Shown here in pieces: positions 49,369-57,436 of a stretch of 64,000 nt of DNA. The stretch is from Mycobacterium sp. DL99. GTDB lineage: Bacteria > Actinomycetota > Actinomycetes > Mycobacteriales > Mycobacteriaceae. The DNA lies in contig NZ_SJOM01000007.1 in assembly GCF_004762045.1 (NCBI RefSeq), forward strand, positions 248,001 to 312,000, written 5' to 3'. A program made the translations under genes and the position numbers. Numbering within the stretch: position 1 is the stretch's first letter; the number at the start of each line of letters is the position of its first letter. The notes beneath the pieces were generated by a model, which saw nothing but the letters and a program-made list of their open reading frames with translations, was not told the DNA's origin and made no database searches.

Positions 49369-50166
49369 ATGACGACTGACCCGGCCTTCGACACCCTCAC
49401 GCTGCAGCGGGATGGCCACGTCCTGCTGATCGGGCTGAACCGCCCCGAGAAGCGCAACGCGTTCAACGTCGCGATGCTCACCGATCTTTCCCTCGCCTAC
49501 GGTCTGCTCGAATCCGACGACGACCTGCGCGTCGGTGTGCTGTTCGCGCACGGCGAGCACTTCACCGCCGGCCTCGATCTCGTCGATGTGGCGCCGTATG
49601 TGGCCAGTGGCGATTTGCCCATGCCCGAGGGCGGTCGTGACCCGTGGCGCCTCGACGGCGACTGGACGAAACCGGTGGTCGCCGCCGCCCAGGGTCGATG
49701 CCTGACCCTCGGCATCGAACTGCTCCTGGCCGCCGACATCCGAGTCGCAGCGCGGGACACCCGGTTCGCCCAGATCGAGGTGCTCCGGGGCATCTATCCG
49801 TTCGGCGGCGCCACCCTGCGACTGCCGCGTCAGACCGGCTGGGGCAATGCCATGCGGTGGCTACTCACCGGTGACGAGTTCGACGCGGCCGAGGCGCACC
49901 GGATCGGGCTGATCCAGGAAGTCGCGCCGGATGCCGATACGGCGATCGCCCGAGCCCGCGAGATCGCGCACACCATCGCCGATCGCGCCGCACCGCTCGG
50001 GGTCCGGGCCACCCTCGCCTCGGCTCACACCGCCCGGCGCGAGGGCGATGCCGCGGCGATCGCCCGACTGCGGCCCGTCGTTGCCGAACTGTTCGCCACC
50101 GCTGATGCCGCCGAAGGCGTGCAGTCCTTCATCGAGCGACGGGCCGCGAACTTCCAGGGCCGCTGA
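49369..50166 (+). CDS. echA1: Enoyl-CoA hydratase/isomerase (EchA1-like)
   Basis: 265-residue crotonase. NRPEKRNAFNVAML and HGEHFTAGLDLVDV form the CoA and oxyanion regions, and AAQGRCLTLGIELLLAADIRVA the second conserved block. The usual catalytic glutamates are in LRGIYPFGGATLRLPRQTGWGNAM; the first is not obvious, as in several isomerase-like members. It may hydrate or isomerise enoyl-CoAs in beta-oxidation. Start at ATGACGACTGACC. The neighbouring aldehyde dehydrogenase, methyltransferase and glycosyltransferase follow the order I recall for Rv0222-Rv0225, supporting the name echA1. Confidence 0.88.
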   Translation: MTTDPAFDTLTLQRDGHVLLIGLNRPEKRNAFNVAMLTDLSLAYGLLESDDDLRVGVLFAHGEHFTAGLDLVDVAPYVASGDLPMPEGGRDPWRLDGDWTKPVVAAAQGRCLTLGIELLLAADIRVAARDTRFAQIEVLRGIYPFGGATLRLPRQTGWGNAMRWLLTGDEFDAAEAHRIGLIQEVAPDADTAIARAREIAHTIADRAAPLGVRATLASAHTARREGDAAAIARLRPVVAELFATADAAEGVQSFIERRAANFQGR

Positions 50167-50181
50167 CTATCAGCTGGAAAA

Positions 50182-50403
50182 TCAGCCGGCGGACTCCAGG
50201 GCGACGAGCGCCGCGGCCACGGCGAAGAACTTGTTCGACCCGAGCTGGCGCACGGTCTTGATGTTGAACGCCGCGGCGAGATGCTCGGCGTCGGCGTCGG
50301 TGACCCCGGCCAGCGCCGCAGGCGAGGCGTCCAGGATCTCCTTGAGTGACTTGCTCTCGTAGGCCTTGTCGAGCGACTTGTCTAGATCAACGGAAACTGC
50401 CAT
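50182..50403 (-). CDS. Small helical protein of unknown function
   Basis: 73-residue protein, all helical by composition (VDLDKSLDKAYESKSLKEIL, then GVTDADAEHLAAAFNIKTVRQLGSNKFFAVAAALVALE). The second half looks like a helix-hairpin-helix-type pseudo-domain, as in small proteins that bind DNA or other proteins, but no family is certain. AAGGAGATCCCC precedes the ATG. It is on the same strand as the aldehyde dehydrogenase gene, but a strong 19-bp-arm hairpin separates the two and makes co-transcription unlikely. Confidence 0.72.
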   Translation of the reverse strand: MAVSVDLDKSLDKAYESKSLKEILDASPAALAGVTDADAEHLAAAFNIKTVRQLGSNKFFAVAAALVALESAG

Positions 50404-50495
50404 GGGGATCTCCTTGCATCTCGGTGCCGGATGAACCCGCGTCACGCTAGTTCGCGAACCTGAATCTTGGCTGTCCACTTCCTGGGCGAAAGAAC

Positions 50496-50535
50496 GCGAA
50501 TGTCCCGCAAAACCAGGGTTTTGCGGGACATTCGC
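50496..50535 (-). terminator. Long perfect hairpin after the aldehyde dehydrogenase gene
   Basis: GCGAATGTCCCGCAAAACC and its exact complement (19-bp arms) flank an AG loop. It begins 16 bp after the dehydrogenase stop. On the minus strand the hairpin is followed by TTCTTTC, a weak T-run. It probably ends that transcript; it could also be a palindromic site for a regulator. Confidence 0.6.
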
Positions 50536-50550
50536 ATCTTGTCGTGAGTT

Positions 50551-52026
50551 TTACTCCGGGGTGTAGCCAAACGGCAGCAGCACACTCTTGGCCTGGGTGT
50601 AGGCGTCGATGCCCTCCGGGCCGTTCTCGCGGCCGATGCCCGAGTTCTTGAAGCCACCGAACGGGGCGCCCGGATCGAAGGCGTACATGTTCACCGCGTA
50701 GGTGCCGGTCCGGATCTTCGAGGCGATCTCGACGGCCTTCGGGAAGTCCGTCGTGTACACGCTGCCGGCCAGACCGTACGGCGAGTCGTTGGCGATGCGG
50801 ATCGCGTCTTCCTCGGTGTCGAACGGGATCACCACGAGCACCGGCCCGAAGATCTCCTCCTGGGCGATGGTCATCGAGTTGTCGACGTCGGCGAAGACGG
50901 TCGGCTGCACGAACCAGCCCGAATCCAGGCCCTCGGGACGGCCACCGCCGGTGACGATGCGGGCACCCTCCTCGACACCCTTCTTGATGTAACCCTCGAC
51001 CCGCTCGCGCTGCTTCTCGGAGATCAGCGGGCCGATCATCGAGGCCGGGTCGTCGGGCAGACCGACCGGCATGGCGGCGACGGCGGCCGAGAGCTTCTCG
51101 ACGACCTCGTCGTACCGCGACCGCGGAGCCAGGATGCGGGTCTGGCCCACGCAGGCCTGGCCGCAGTTCATCAGGCCGGAGAACACCAGCATCGGCAGGG
51201 TGGAATCCACGTCGGCATCCTCGAGGATGATCGCCGCGGACTTGCCGCCCAGTTCCAGCGTGCAGGGCTTGAGCTTCTCGGCGGCGATCTTGCCGATCTC
51301 CTTGCCGACGCCGCTGGAGCCGGTGAAGGTGAACTTGTCCAGCTCGGGATTGGCGGTCAGGGCGCGACCGGTCTCCGGGCCGCCCGGGACCACCGAGAGC
51401 ACGCCCTCGGGCAGGCCGGCCTCGGTGAGTACCTCGGCGAACAGGTTGGTGGTCAGCGGGGTCTCACCGGCCGGCTTGAGCACGACGGTGCAGCCGGCGA
51501 GCAGGGCCGGGCCCAGCTTGTTACAGGCCAGGAAGAAGGGCACGTTCCAGGCGATGACGGCGCCGACGACACCGATCGGCTCCTTGATGACCAGGGTCTG
51601 GCCGTAGATGCCGTCGCGGATGTCTTTCCAGTCGTACTTGTCGGCCGCACCGGCGTAGTACTGCAGGCTCGAGACGCCCGCGCCGAACTGCATCATGTCG
51701 ACGATGGTCGGCGGCTGGCCTGTCTCCAGCTTCAGCAGGTGCTTGAAGTCCTCGGCCCGCTCGTTGATGAGCTCGACGGCCTTGGCCAGCACGGCCTGGC
51801 GCTCCTCGGGGGACATGTGGGGCCACGGGCCCTCGTCGAACGCTTTGCGGGCCGCGGCGCACGCGGCGTTGACGTCAGCCTCGGCAGCGAGTGGCACCTG
51901 GCCGACCTTCTCGCCGGTCGCGGGGGAGAACACCTCGATGACCTCGGAGGTAGCGGGTTCCACCCATTGGCCGCCGATGAACAGCTTGTCGAATTCCGTC
52001 CTGATGGCGGCTGAACTCTGTGTCAT
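50551..52026 (-). CDS. NAD-dependent aldehyde dehydrogenase (Rv0223c type)
   Basis: 491-residue ALDH. Key residues: N161 (AWNVPFF), general base E258 (LELGGK), nucleophile C292 (NCGQACVG), cofactor GSSGVG near 236. EEIFGPVLVVI and PFGGFKNSGIGRENGPEGI are the C-terminal motifs. It oxidises medium-chain or sterol-derived aldehydes to acids. Start at MTQSSAAIRTEFD. A KstR-like box with one mismatch (52060-52073) is 33 bp upstream. As I recall, its M. tuberculosis counterpart Rv0223c belongs to the KstR regulon. Confidence 0.93.
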   Translation of the reverse strand: MTQSSAAIRTEFDKLFIGGQWVEPATSEVIEVFSPATGEKVGQVPLAAEADVNAACAAARKAFDEGPWPHMSPEERQAVLAKAVELINERAEDFKHLLKLETGQPPTIVDMMQFGAGVSSLQYYAGAADKYDWKDIRDGIYGQTLVIKEPIGVVGAVIAWNVPFFLACNKLGPALLAGCTVVLKPAGETPLTTNLFAEVLTEAGLPEGVLSVVPGGPETGRALTANPELDKFTFTGSSGVGKEIGKIAAEKLKPCTLELGGKSAAIILEDADVDSTLPMLVFSGLMNCGQACVGQTRILAPRSRYDEVVEKLSAAVAAMPVGLPDDPASMIGPLISEKQRERVEGYIKKGVEEGARIVTGGGRPEGLDSGWFVQPTVFADVDNSMTIAQEEIFGPVLVVIPFDTEEDAIRIANDSPYGLAGSVYTTDFPKAVEIASKIRTGTYAVNMYAFDPGAPFGGFKNSGIGRENGPEGIDAYTQAKSVLLPFGYTPE

Positions 52027-52059
52027 GAGCGTCACATTACCTAGATTTCCTAGAAAAAC

Positions 52060-52073
52060 GAGAACCTGTTCCA
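52060..52073. promoter_or_regulatory. KstR-like box upstream of the aldehyde dehydrogenase
   Basis: GAGAACCTGTTCCA differs from TnnAACnnGTTnnA only in the first T. It is 33 bp before the gene start, suitable for repression. Confidence 0.5.
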
Positions 52074-52082
52074 GTGAACGGG

Positions 52083-52856
52083 TCAGGACGGCTGAAGAAC
52101 CAGCACCAGATTGCTCACCAGGAACTCCCGCAACCCAGGTACCGAGGTCATCCACCACGCCCATCGTGGGTGGTAGCGGGGAAAAGCGGCGATGAGGGCG
52201 CCGGTGCTGGCGGCCCATTGCAGGCCGTCGCCCGCCGACACCGCGAACAACGACGAGCCGTAGTCGTTCTTGGGTCGATGTCCGTGTTTGCGGGTGTAGC
52301 GTTCGGCCGCCCGGGCTCCGCCCAGATAGTGCGTCAACCCCATTTCATGGCCGCCGAACGGGCCCAGCCACACCGTGTAGGACAGCACCGCCAGCCCGCC
52401 GGGCTTCGTCACCCGCAACATCTCGTTGCCCAACCGCCACGGGTGCGGGACATGCTCGGCGACATTGGACGACAGGCAGATGTCGACACTGTCGTCGGCG
52501 AACGGCAGGGCCATCCCGGAGGCTCGGACGAAGGTGCCCTCTGCCGCGTCGGCGGCCGGGCCCGCGTGCATTTCACGAGGATCCGGCTCTACCCCGATGT
52601 AACGCATGCCGGCGTGATCGAACGCCGACGCGAAGTAACCGGGCCCACCGCCCACGTCGAGCACCGTGCGTCCGGCGGCGGATTCGCCGGTGGCCGCCGT
52701 CCATAAATCGGTGGTCATGGCGACGGTATCGGCGGCCAGCGCCCCGTAGAAACGGGCCGGTTCGCTCTGCTCGAACCGGAACTGCGCCAGCAGACGCACC
52801 GATCGGCTCAGGGTCGCCCGGCGGGCGAAGCGCGCGGAGATGTCGCTGGGCTGCAC
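52083..52856 (-). CDS. SAM-dependent class I methyltransferase (Rv0224c type)
   Basis: 257-residue methyltransferase. The SAM motif I is VLDVGGGPGYFASAF, motif II GVEPDPREM, and the later SSNVAEHVPHP and KPGGLAVLSYT complete the fold. WLGPFGGHEMG and LRVTKPGG suggest a lipid or small-molecule acceptor. The start is 33 bp from the divergent glycosyltransferase gene, so both share a very short promoter region. In M. tuberculosis the homologue is near genes for lipomannan synthesis. Substrate unknown. Confidence 0.9.
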   Translation of the reverse strand: MQPSDISARFARRATLSRSVRLLAQFRFEQSEPARFYGALAADTVAMTTDLWTAATGESAAGRTVLDVGGGPGYFASAFDHAGMRYIGVEPDPREMHAGPAADAAEGTFVRASGMALPFADDSVDICLSSNVAEHVPHPWRLGNEMLRVTKPGGLAVLSYTVWLGPFGGHEMGLTHYLGGARAAERYTRKHGHRPKNDYGSSLFAVSAGDGLQWAASTGALIAAFPRYHPRWAWWMTSVPGLREFLVSNLVLVLQPS

Positions 52857-52889
52857 CCGCCCAACCTACTGACCGGTACCCTCAACACG

Positions 52890-54059
52890 ATGTCTGCCCG
52901 TACTGATCCACGCCTGCGGAGCGTCCTGCTCTTGTGCTGGCGCGACACCGGGCATCCCCAGGGCGGCGGCAGCGAGGCCTATCTGCAGCGGATCGGCGCG
53001 TGTCTGGCCGACGACGGCGTCAACGTCACGTTGCGCACCGCGCGTTACCCGGGGGCGGCCCGCCGCGAGGTGGTCGACGGTGTGCAGATCAACCGGGCCG
53101 GTGGTCCCTACAGCGTGTACATCTGGGCCGGGCTGGCCATGGTGGCCTCCCGCGTCGGCCTCGGGCCGTTGCGCGGGGTCCGGCCCGACGTGGTCGTCGA
53201 CACCCAGAACGGGCTGCCGTTCCTGGCGCGGCTGGCGTTCGGCCGCCGGGTCGCGGTGCTCGTGCATCACTGCCACCGGGAACTGTGGCCGGTGGCCGGC
53301 CCGGTGCGCGGCCGGATCGGCTGGTTCGTCGAGTCCAAACTCTCCCCGCGACTGCACCGTCGCAACCAGTACGTCACCGTGTCACTGCCCTCGGCCCGTG
53401 ATCTCAATGAGCTCGGGGTGGACTCCGGCCGGATTGCGGTGGTGCGCAACGGGCTTGACGAGGCTCCCGGTCCGACGCTGGAGCTGCCGCGGTCGACCAG
53501 CCCGCGGCTCGTTGTGCTGTCACGGTTGGTGCCGCACAAGCAGATCGAAGATGCCCTGGAGGCGGTCGCGGCACTGCGTGCCGAGGTCCCCGGGTTGCAC
53601 CTGGACATCCTGGGAGGTGGATGGTGGCAGCGGCGGCTGGTCGAGCACGCCGAACTTCTCGGCATCTCCGATTCGGTGACGTTCCACGGTCACGTTGACG
53701 AAGAGACCAAACACCGTGTGCTGCAGCAGAGTTGGGTGCACGTTCTGCCGTCGCGCAAAGAAGGCTGGGGACTTGCCGTCACCGAGGCCGCCCAGCACGG
53801 GGTGCCCACCATCGGGTATCGCGCATCCGGCGGGCTGACCGACTCGATCGTCGACGGGGTCACCGGGTTGTTGGTCGAGGATCGCGACGCGCTGGTCGCG
53901 GGGATCCGTCAGCTGTTGAGTGACCCCGTGATGCGCGTCCAGCTGGGCAGCAAGGCTCAGACCCGCAGCGACGAATTCTCCTGGAGGCTCAGCGCGGACG
54001 CGATGCACGCCGTGCTGGGATCGGTGCACGAGGGCCAGTACGTCAGCGGGCTGGTGTAG
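52890..54059 (+). CDS. GT4-family glycosyltransferase (Rv0225 type)
   Basis: 389-residue GT-B glycosyltransferase. RDTGHPQGGGSEAYLQRIGACL opens the acceptor domain with the GGGSE loop; the donor domain has LVVLSRLVPHKQIEDALEAVAAL, HVDEETKHRVLQQSWVHVLPSRKEGWGLAVTEAAQHG (the EGWG-x-E7E motif, in parts) and VPTIGYRASGGLTDSIVDG. It uses a nucleotide sugar, probably GDP-mannose, at the cytoplasmic face. Gene neighbours (DUF3068 protein, polytopic membrane protein) are those of the mycobacterial lipomannan/LAM region. Divergent from the methyltransferase gene. Confidence 0.9.
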   Translation: MSARTDPRLRSVLLLCWRDTGHPQGGGSEAYLQRIGACLADDGVNVTLRTARYPGAARREVVDGVQINRAGGPYSVYIWAGLAMVASRVGLGPLRGVRPDVVVDTQNGLPFLARLAFGRRVAVLVHHCHRELWPVAGPVRGRIGWFVESKLSPRLHRRNQYVTVSLPSARDLNELGVDSGRIAVVRNGLDEAPGPTLELPRSTSPRLVVLSRLVPHKQIEDALEAVAALRAEVPGLHLDILGGGWWQRRLVEHAELLGISDSVTFHGHVDEETKHRVLQQSWVHVLPSRKEGWGLAVTEAAQHGVPTIGYRASGGLTDSIVDGVTGLLVEDRDALVAGIRQLLSDPVMRVQLGSKAQTRSDEFSWRLSADAMHAVLGSVHEGQYVSGLV

Positions 54060-54451
54060 TCAGCGCGGCCGTCAGTCGGCGTGGTGGTCACACCAGTCAC
54101 AGCTTTCGGAGCGATATCCGATGTGCCCGGCTGTTAGCGACAATCCAGCGACAGGTGGCACTCCAGTAACGCTGGCCCCACTAAACTCATTGCCGTTGCG
54201 CATTTTTGGCACTTGAGCATCATCGACCCCGTGAACCACAGGGGTCCAGTGTCCACCTATCAGCGACTCTGTCGCTGATAGCCGGGCAAGCCCAAATCCG
54301 TTACGTGCGAGCCGGTTGGGGCTTCAGTGACGTGAGTACTGATCGACCGTGTGACGAACAGTGCTCACGGTACGCATGAGGTGATTGTCGCTGAAAAGTC
54401 GCGCACAGCCGGGCAACTCGGCAGCTGCTTCCGCGCTGCGACACGCCGGGG
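54060..54451. other. 392-bp intergenic region with two inverted repeats
   Basis: No coding frame with recognisable features. It contains a perfect hairpin (54257-54281) and an imperfect repeat GTGAGTACTG/CAGTGCTCAC (54332-54341 and 54359-54368, one mismatch in ten pairs). It lies between two convergent genes, so terminators are expected. Confidence 0.6.
54257..54281. terminator. Perfect 11-bp hairpin between convergent genes
   Basis: CTATCAGCGAC-TCT-GTCGCTGATAG, exact arms with a three-base loop, 198 bp after the glycosyltransferase stop. No T-run follows. A bidirectional transcription stop is the simplest reading; a protein-binding palindrome is possible. Confidence 0.5.
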
Positions 54452-56089
54452 TTAGCGCGTTTCTGATCCTCGGCGTCCTCGCCAGGCGCTGACCGCCATC
54501 CCGGCCGCCCCGCCCACCAACACCCCCAACCACACCAGGTGTGCGGCGGTCATCACGCCGCGTTGTGAGGCGGTGGGGGCCGAACCGCCGACTCGGTGCA
54601 CCGAGACGTCTCGATCGGATTCGCGCACCACCCAGCCCACCCCGGCCTCGGCCAGTTGCTGATCGGAGGCTCCCGAGAGCACCAGGTCCTGTACGGCCCG
54701 TGCGCGTACCCCTTCACCGGGCACTGTCTGACCGCCGATGGACAGATCCCCGGTCGTCAGCACCTCGGCGCGCAGCCAGCGGGGCAGCGGATCGAGCACC
54801 GGACCGGCAGGCGCCCAAGAGAATTCACGCATGCTGTCCGGCGGCAGCGCCACCACGGGTCGGGGATCGGCGTTGATCTGCGCCGCCGCGGCGGCCCAAC
54901 TCTGCGGATAGTGCACGGCGCGCACCTGATTGCCCACACCCCACGCCAGGTCGGGCAACACCGCGATCAGTGCAGCACAGCTCACCGCGGCCGAAGCGGC
55001 CAACGGCGCCCGCAGCCGTCGCAACGTGACCGGCGCGGCGGCCGCGGCCAGCACGTAGCCCGGCATGGCCAGGGCCACCCATTTCTGCCCGTCACGCACC
55101 ACGCCGAGGCCGGGCACCCCCCGGATCGTCGCATCGACGAACGCGAGGCCGGGGCCGGTGGCCATGGCCGCCGGAATCAGTACCGCCGCCGCGGCCAGGA
55201 TCAGCAGCGCTGCCGCCGTGCGGTTGCGCACCACCACAGGCAGGCCGAGCGCGACGATGCCGAGCAGCACAGCGGTGGCCACTACTGCGAAAAGCGTTGT
55301 ACGCGAGCCGGGTACGGCGTCGCCGTTCCAGATACCGCCGAGGCCGGCCAGGCTACCCAGGGTGGCCAGACCGGGCTCGGCCCTGGCTGCGAAGGCGTGA
55401 ACCCCGGCCGGCGACTCCGGAGCTGCCACCGCGCCGCCGACAGCCGCGGCCACCAGCCACGGCGTCGCGGCAAGTACTGCGGATCCCAGTGCGACGGCGG
55501 CGACCCGCAGGCGTCTCCAGCCGGTGCCGGGGGCCGCAACACAGACGAGCGCGACCGTCGCGGCCAGCATCAGGCCCGTCGGCGTCAACCCGGCCAGCGC
55601 GGTCCAGAACGCCAGGCCCCACGCCGGCCCCATCCCGGAACCGGCCCGCAGGCGCAGCACGCACACCGCCACCCAGGGCAGGCAGCCGTAACCGACGAGC
55701 AGGCTCCAGTGCCCCTGCAGCAGCCGTTCGGCCACAAAGGGATTCCAGATGGCCAGCGTCGCCGCGATGAACTGGCCCGACAAACCCGATCCCAGGACGG
55801 TGGAGGCCAGCCGGGCGGCTCCCCAGCCGGCCACCCACAGACCGGCCACCAACAACACCTTGACCACCACCCCGCCGTCGAGCACGGCAGAGGTCAGGGC
55901 GATGAAGAAGTCCTGCGGCAACGCCCGTGGTGCGGCCTCGGACAGTCCGAGTGCGGCATCCGTCAGATACGACTGGGGGGTGGACACCGCGTCGCGTAAA
56001 AGCAGATAACCGGGCGCCAGCAGCGGCCCGGTTATCAGCAACGACAGTGCCAGCGAATACGCCGGCAGCAGAGCAGAGCGCAGGCTCAG
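54452..56089 (-). CDS. Polytopic membrane protein (Rv0226c type)
   Basis: About 545 residues with roughly ten or more hydrophobic helices, for instance LSLLITGPLLAPGYLLL, VVKVLLVAGLWVAGWGAARLA, LLGIVALGLPVVV and YVLAAAAAPVTLRRL. A large loop rich in Trp and Pro (about 400-510) lies outside the membrane part, as in GT-C-like or lipid-carrier proteins. The true start is uncertain: no ATG or GTG is near the start of the helices. CTG at 56089 overlaps the stop of the DUF3068 gene (CTGA), which would allow coupling; the open frame continues upstream to 56323. In M. tuberculosis this gene neighbours Rv0225 and Rv0227c. Confidence 0.85.
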   Translation of the reverse strand: MSLRSALLPAYSLALSLLITGPLLAPGYLLLRDAVSTPQSYLTDAALGLSEAAPRALPQDFFIALTSAVLDGGVVVKVLLVAGLWVAGWGAARLASTVLGSGLSGQFIAATLAIWNPFVAERLLQGHWSLLVGYGCLPWVAVCVLRLRAGSGMGPAWGLAFWTALAGLTPTGLMLAATVALVCVAAPGTGWRRLRVAAVALGSAVLAATPWLVAAAVGGAVAAPESPAGVHAFAARAEPGLATLGSLAGLGGIWNGDAVPGSRTTLFAVVATAVLLGIVALGLPVVVRNRTAAALLILAAAAVLIPAAMATGPGLAFVDATIRGVPGLGVVRDGQKWVALAMPGYVLAAAAAPVTLRRLRAPLAASAAVSCAALIAVLPDLAWGVGNQVRAVHYPQSWAAAAAQINADPRPVVALPPDSMREFSWAPAGPVLDPLPRWLRAEVLTTGDLSIGGQTVPGEGVRARAVQDLVLSGASDQQLAEAGVGWVVRESDRDVSVHRVGGSAPTASQRGVMTAAHLVWLGVLVGGAAGMAVSAWRGRRGSETR

Positions 56090-57282
56090 ATCGGCCGGTC
56101 CGGTGGTAGGTCGGACGGTCGTTGAGCGGGCAGTTTCTCGGTCTTGGCCTCGGCACCGGGAACCTGGAAGCCCTGGGTGTCGAAGAAGCCGTGATCGGCG
56201 GTGTCGAGTCCGGGATCGATCAGAGTGGACTCGGCGCGCACCGCGAACGAACCCACGACGGCGCCACCGACGAGTGCCAGCAGGCCCAGTGCGGTGAACG
56301 TGATCGGCAGGACACGGGTCCACAGTGACACCCGGTCACGCTCGTCCTGAGCGGCCGCGACCTGAGATTCCACGGTCTCCTCGTTGTAGGTGACCTTGTA
56401 GTCGACGTAGGTCACCTCGGGCTTGAGCGCGTCCCGTGCGTAGTACTGGTAGCCGTGATCCTGCGTCTTGACGATGGTGCCCGACACCGGGTCCACCCAG
56501 AAGGTGCGCTGCGCGGCGTAGAAGCGGTCCATTGTGATCCGCTCGTCGGGTTCGCCGGGTACGCCCCACATCTCGGGGCTCGCCGTGACGGTGCTGTCGG
56601 CGTCGTCCTCGTAGAGCGAGGAGTACTTGATGGGCTCGGCCAGCTTGCCGTTGGAGTCGTAGCCCACGTTCTGGATGAACCGGTAGGTGGTCAGTCCGTT
56701 GACGTCTTCTTCACCGTCGTAGTTCGCGTCGAACGCCTTCTGGGCGATCGGGTCGAAGAACGGGTAGGTCTTCTTCTCGGTATCGAACGGGAACCGGTAG
56801 GTCAGGCCCTCGTGCGGAAGCGCGACGTTCGTCGGCGGCTTCTCGTCCTCGATGGCCCGCGGCTTCTGCAGCGCCCCGCCCGGGTTGTTGTCGCTGGACA
56901 CGGCCAGCGCGGTGCTGCGGTTCATGGTGACGGTGTCCACCATCGCCAAGAGCAGGCCGGAGTCCTTCTGCTGGTCCGTCCGCCGCAGCGTGCTGCCCAC
57001 CTGCAGCGTCACCACGTCGGCGTTCGACGGTGATTCCACGCTGACCTGTTGCTGAAGTGCCACCGGCACGTTGCGGTCCACAGAGAATTTCGGGGCCACC
57101 AGCGATTCCGGATCGAAAGCGGTCGCGGTCCCGTCGCTGACCAGGCTGGCATCCAGGTTGAGCGGGATCTTGGCGATCTTGCCCTTGGTGTACGTGGTCA
57201 GCAACAGTGCGGCAATGAGCAGGGCTGCACCCAGCCCCATCAGTCCGCATGCCGCGATACGCAGCGCCACTGCGCGGTTCAA
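56086..57282 (-). CDS. DUF3068 membrane-anchored protein (Rv0227c type, lipomannan/LAM region)
   Basis: 398-residue protein with an N-terminal membrane helix (about 6-30: LRIAACGLMGLGAALLIAAL) and a second helix near 325-350 (FTALGLLALVGGAVVGSFAV), leaving a large extracytoplasmic domain. Conserved stretches include FPFDTEKKTYPFFDP, YRFIQNVGY and RTFWVDPVSGTIVKTQDHGYQYY, typical of DUF3068. The M. smegmatis member (MSMEG_0317, as I recall) is needed for lipomannan maturation and LAM synthesis. The gene precedes the polytopic membrane protein gene, with overlapping stop/start, so they probably act in one pathway. Confidence 0.93.
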   Translation of the reverse strand: MNRAVALRIAACGLMGLGAALLIAALLLTTYTKGKIAKIPLNLDASLVSDGTATAFDPESLVAPKFSVDRNVPVALQQQVSVESPSNADVVTLQVGSTLRRTDQQKDSGLLLAMVDTVTMNRSTALAVSSDNNPGGALQKPRAIEDEKPPTNVALPHEGLTYRFPFDTEKKTYPFFDPIAQKAFDANYDGEEDVNGLTTYRFIQNVGYDSNGKLAEPIKYSSLYEDDADSTVTASPEMWGVPGEPDERITMDRFYAAQRTFWVDPVSGTIVKTQDHGYQYYARDALKPEVTYVDYKVTYNEETVESQVAAAQDERDRVSLWTRVLPITFTALGLLALVGGAVVGSFAVRAESTLIDPGLDTADHGFFDTQGFQVPGAEAKTEKLPAQRPSDLPPDRPI

Positions 57283-57436
57283 ACCGTGCCTCCTTCAGTG
57301 TGGGCCAACTCGTCGTGAGGCAAACCCGTTCGACCCTAACAGCACTATTTAAGGCCATCACTTACTCCGGTTGCACGTCGCGGGTGCGTTGACCCGCAGT
57401 TTGGCGGGGTTGCCATGGCGCGGCACACTGGTCGCC

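Noticed and set aside
54596..55999. 467-codon plus-strand frame inside the membrane-protein gene
   Set aside because: Arg/His/Gln/Gly-rich with no fold; the minus strand encodes hydrophobic helices.
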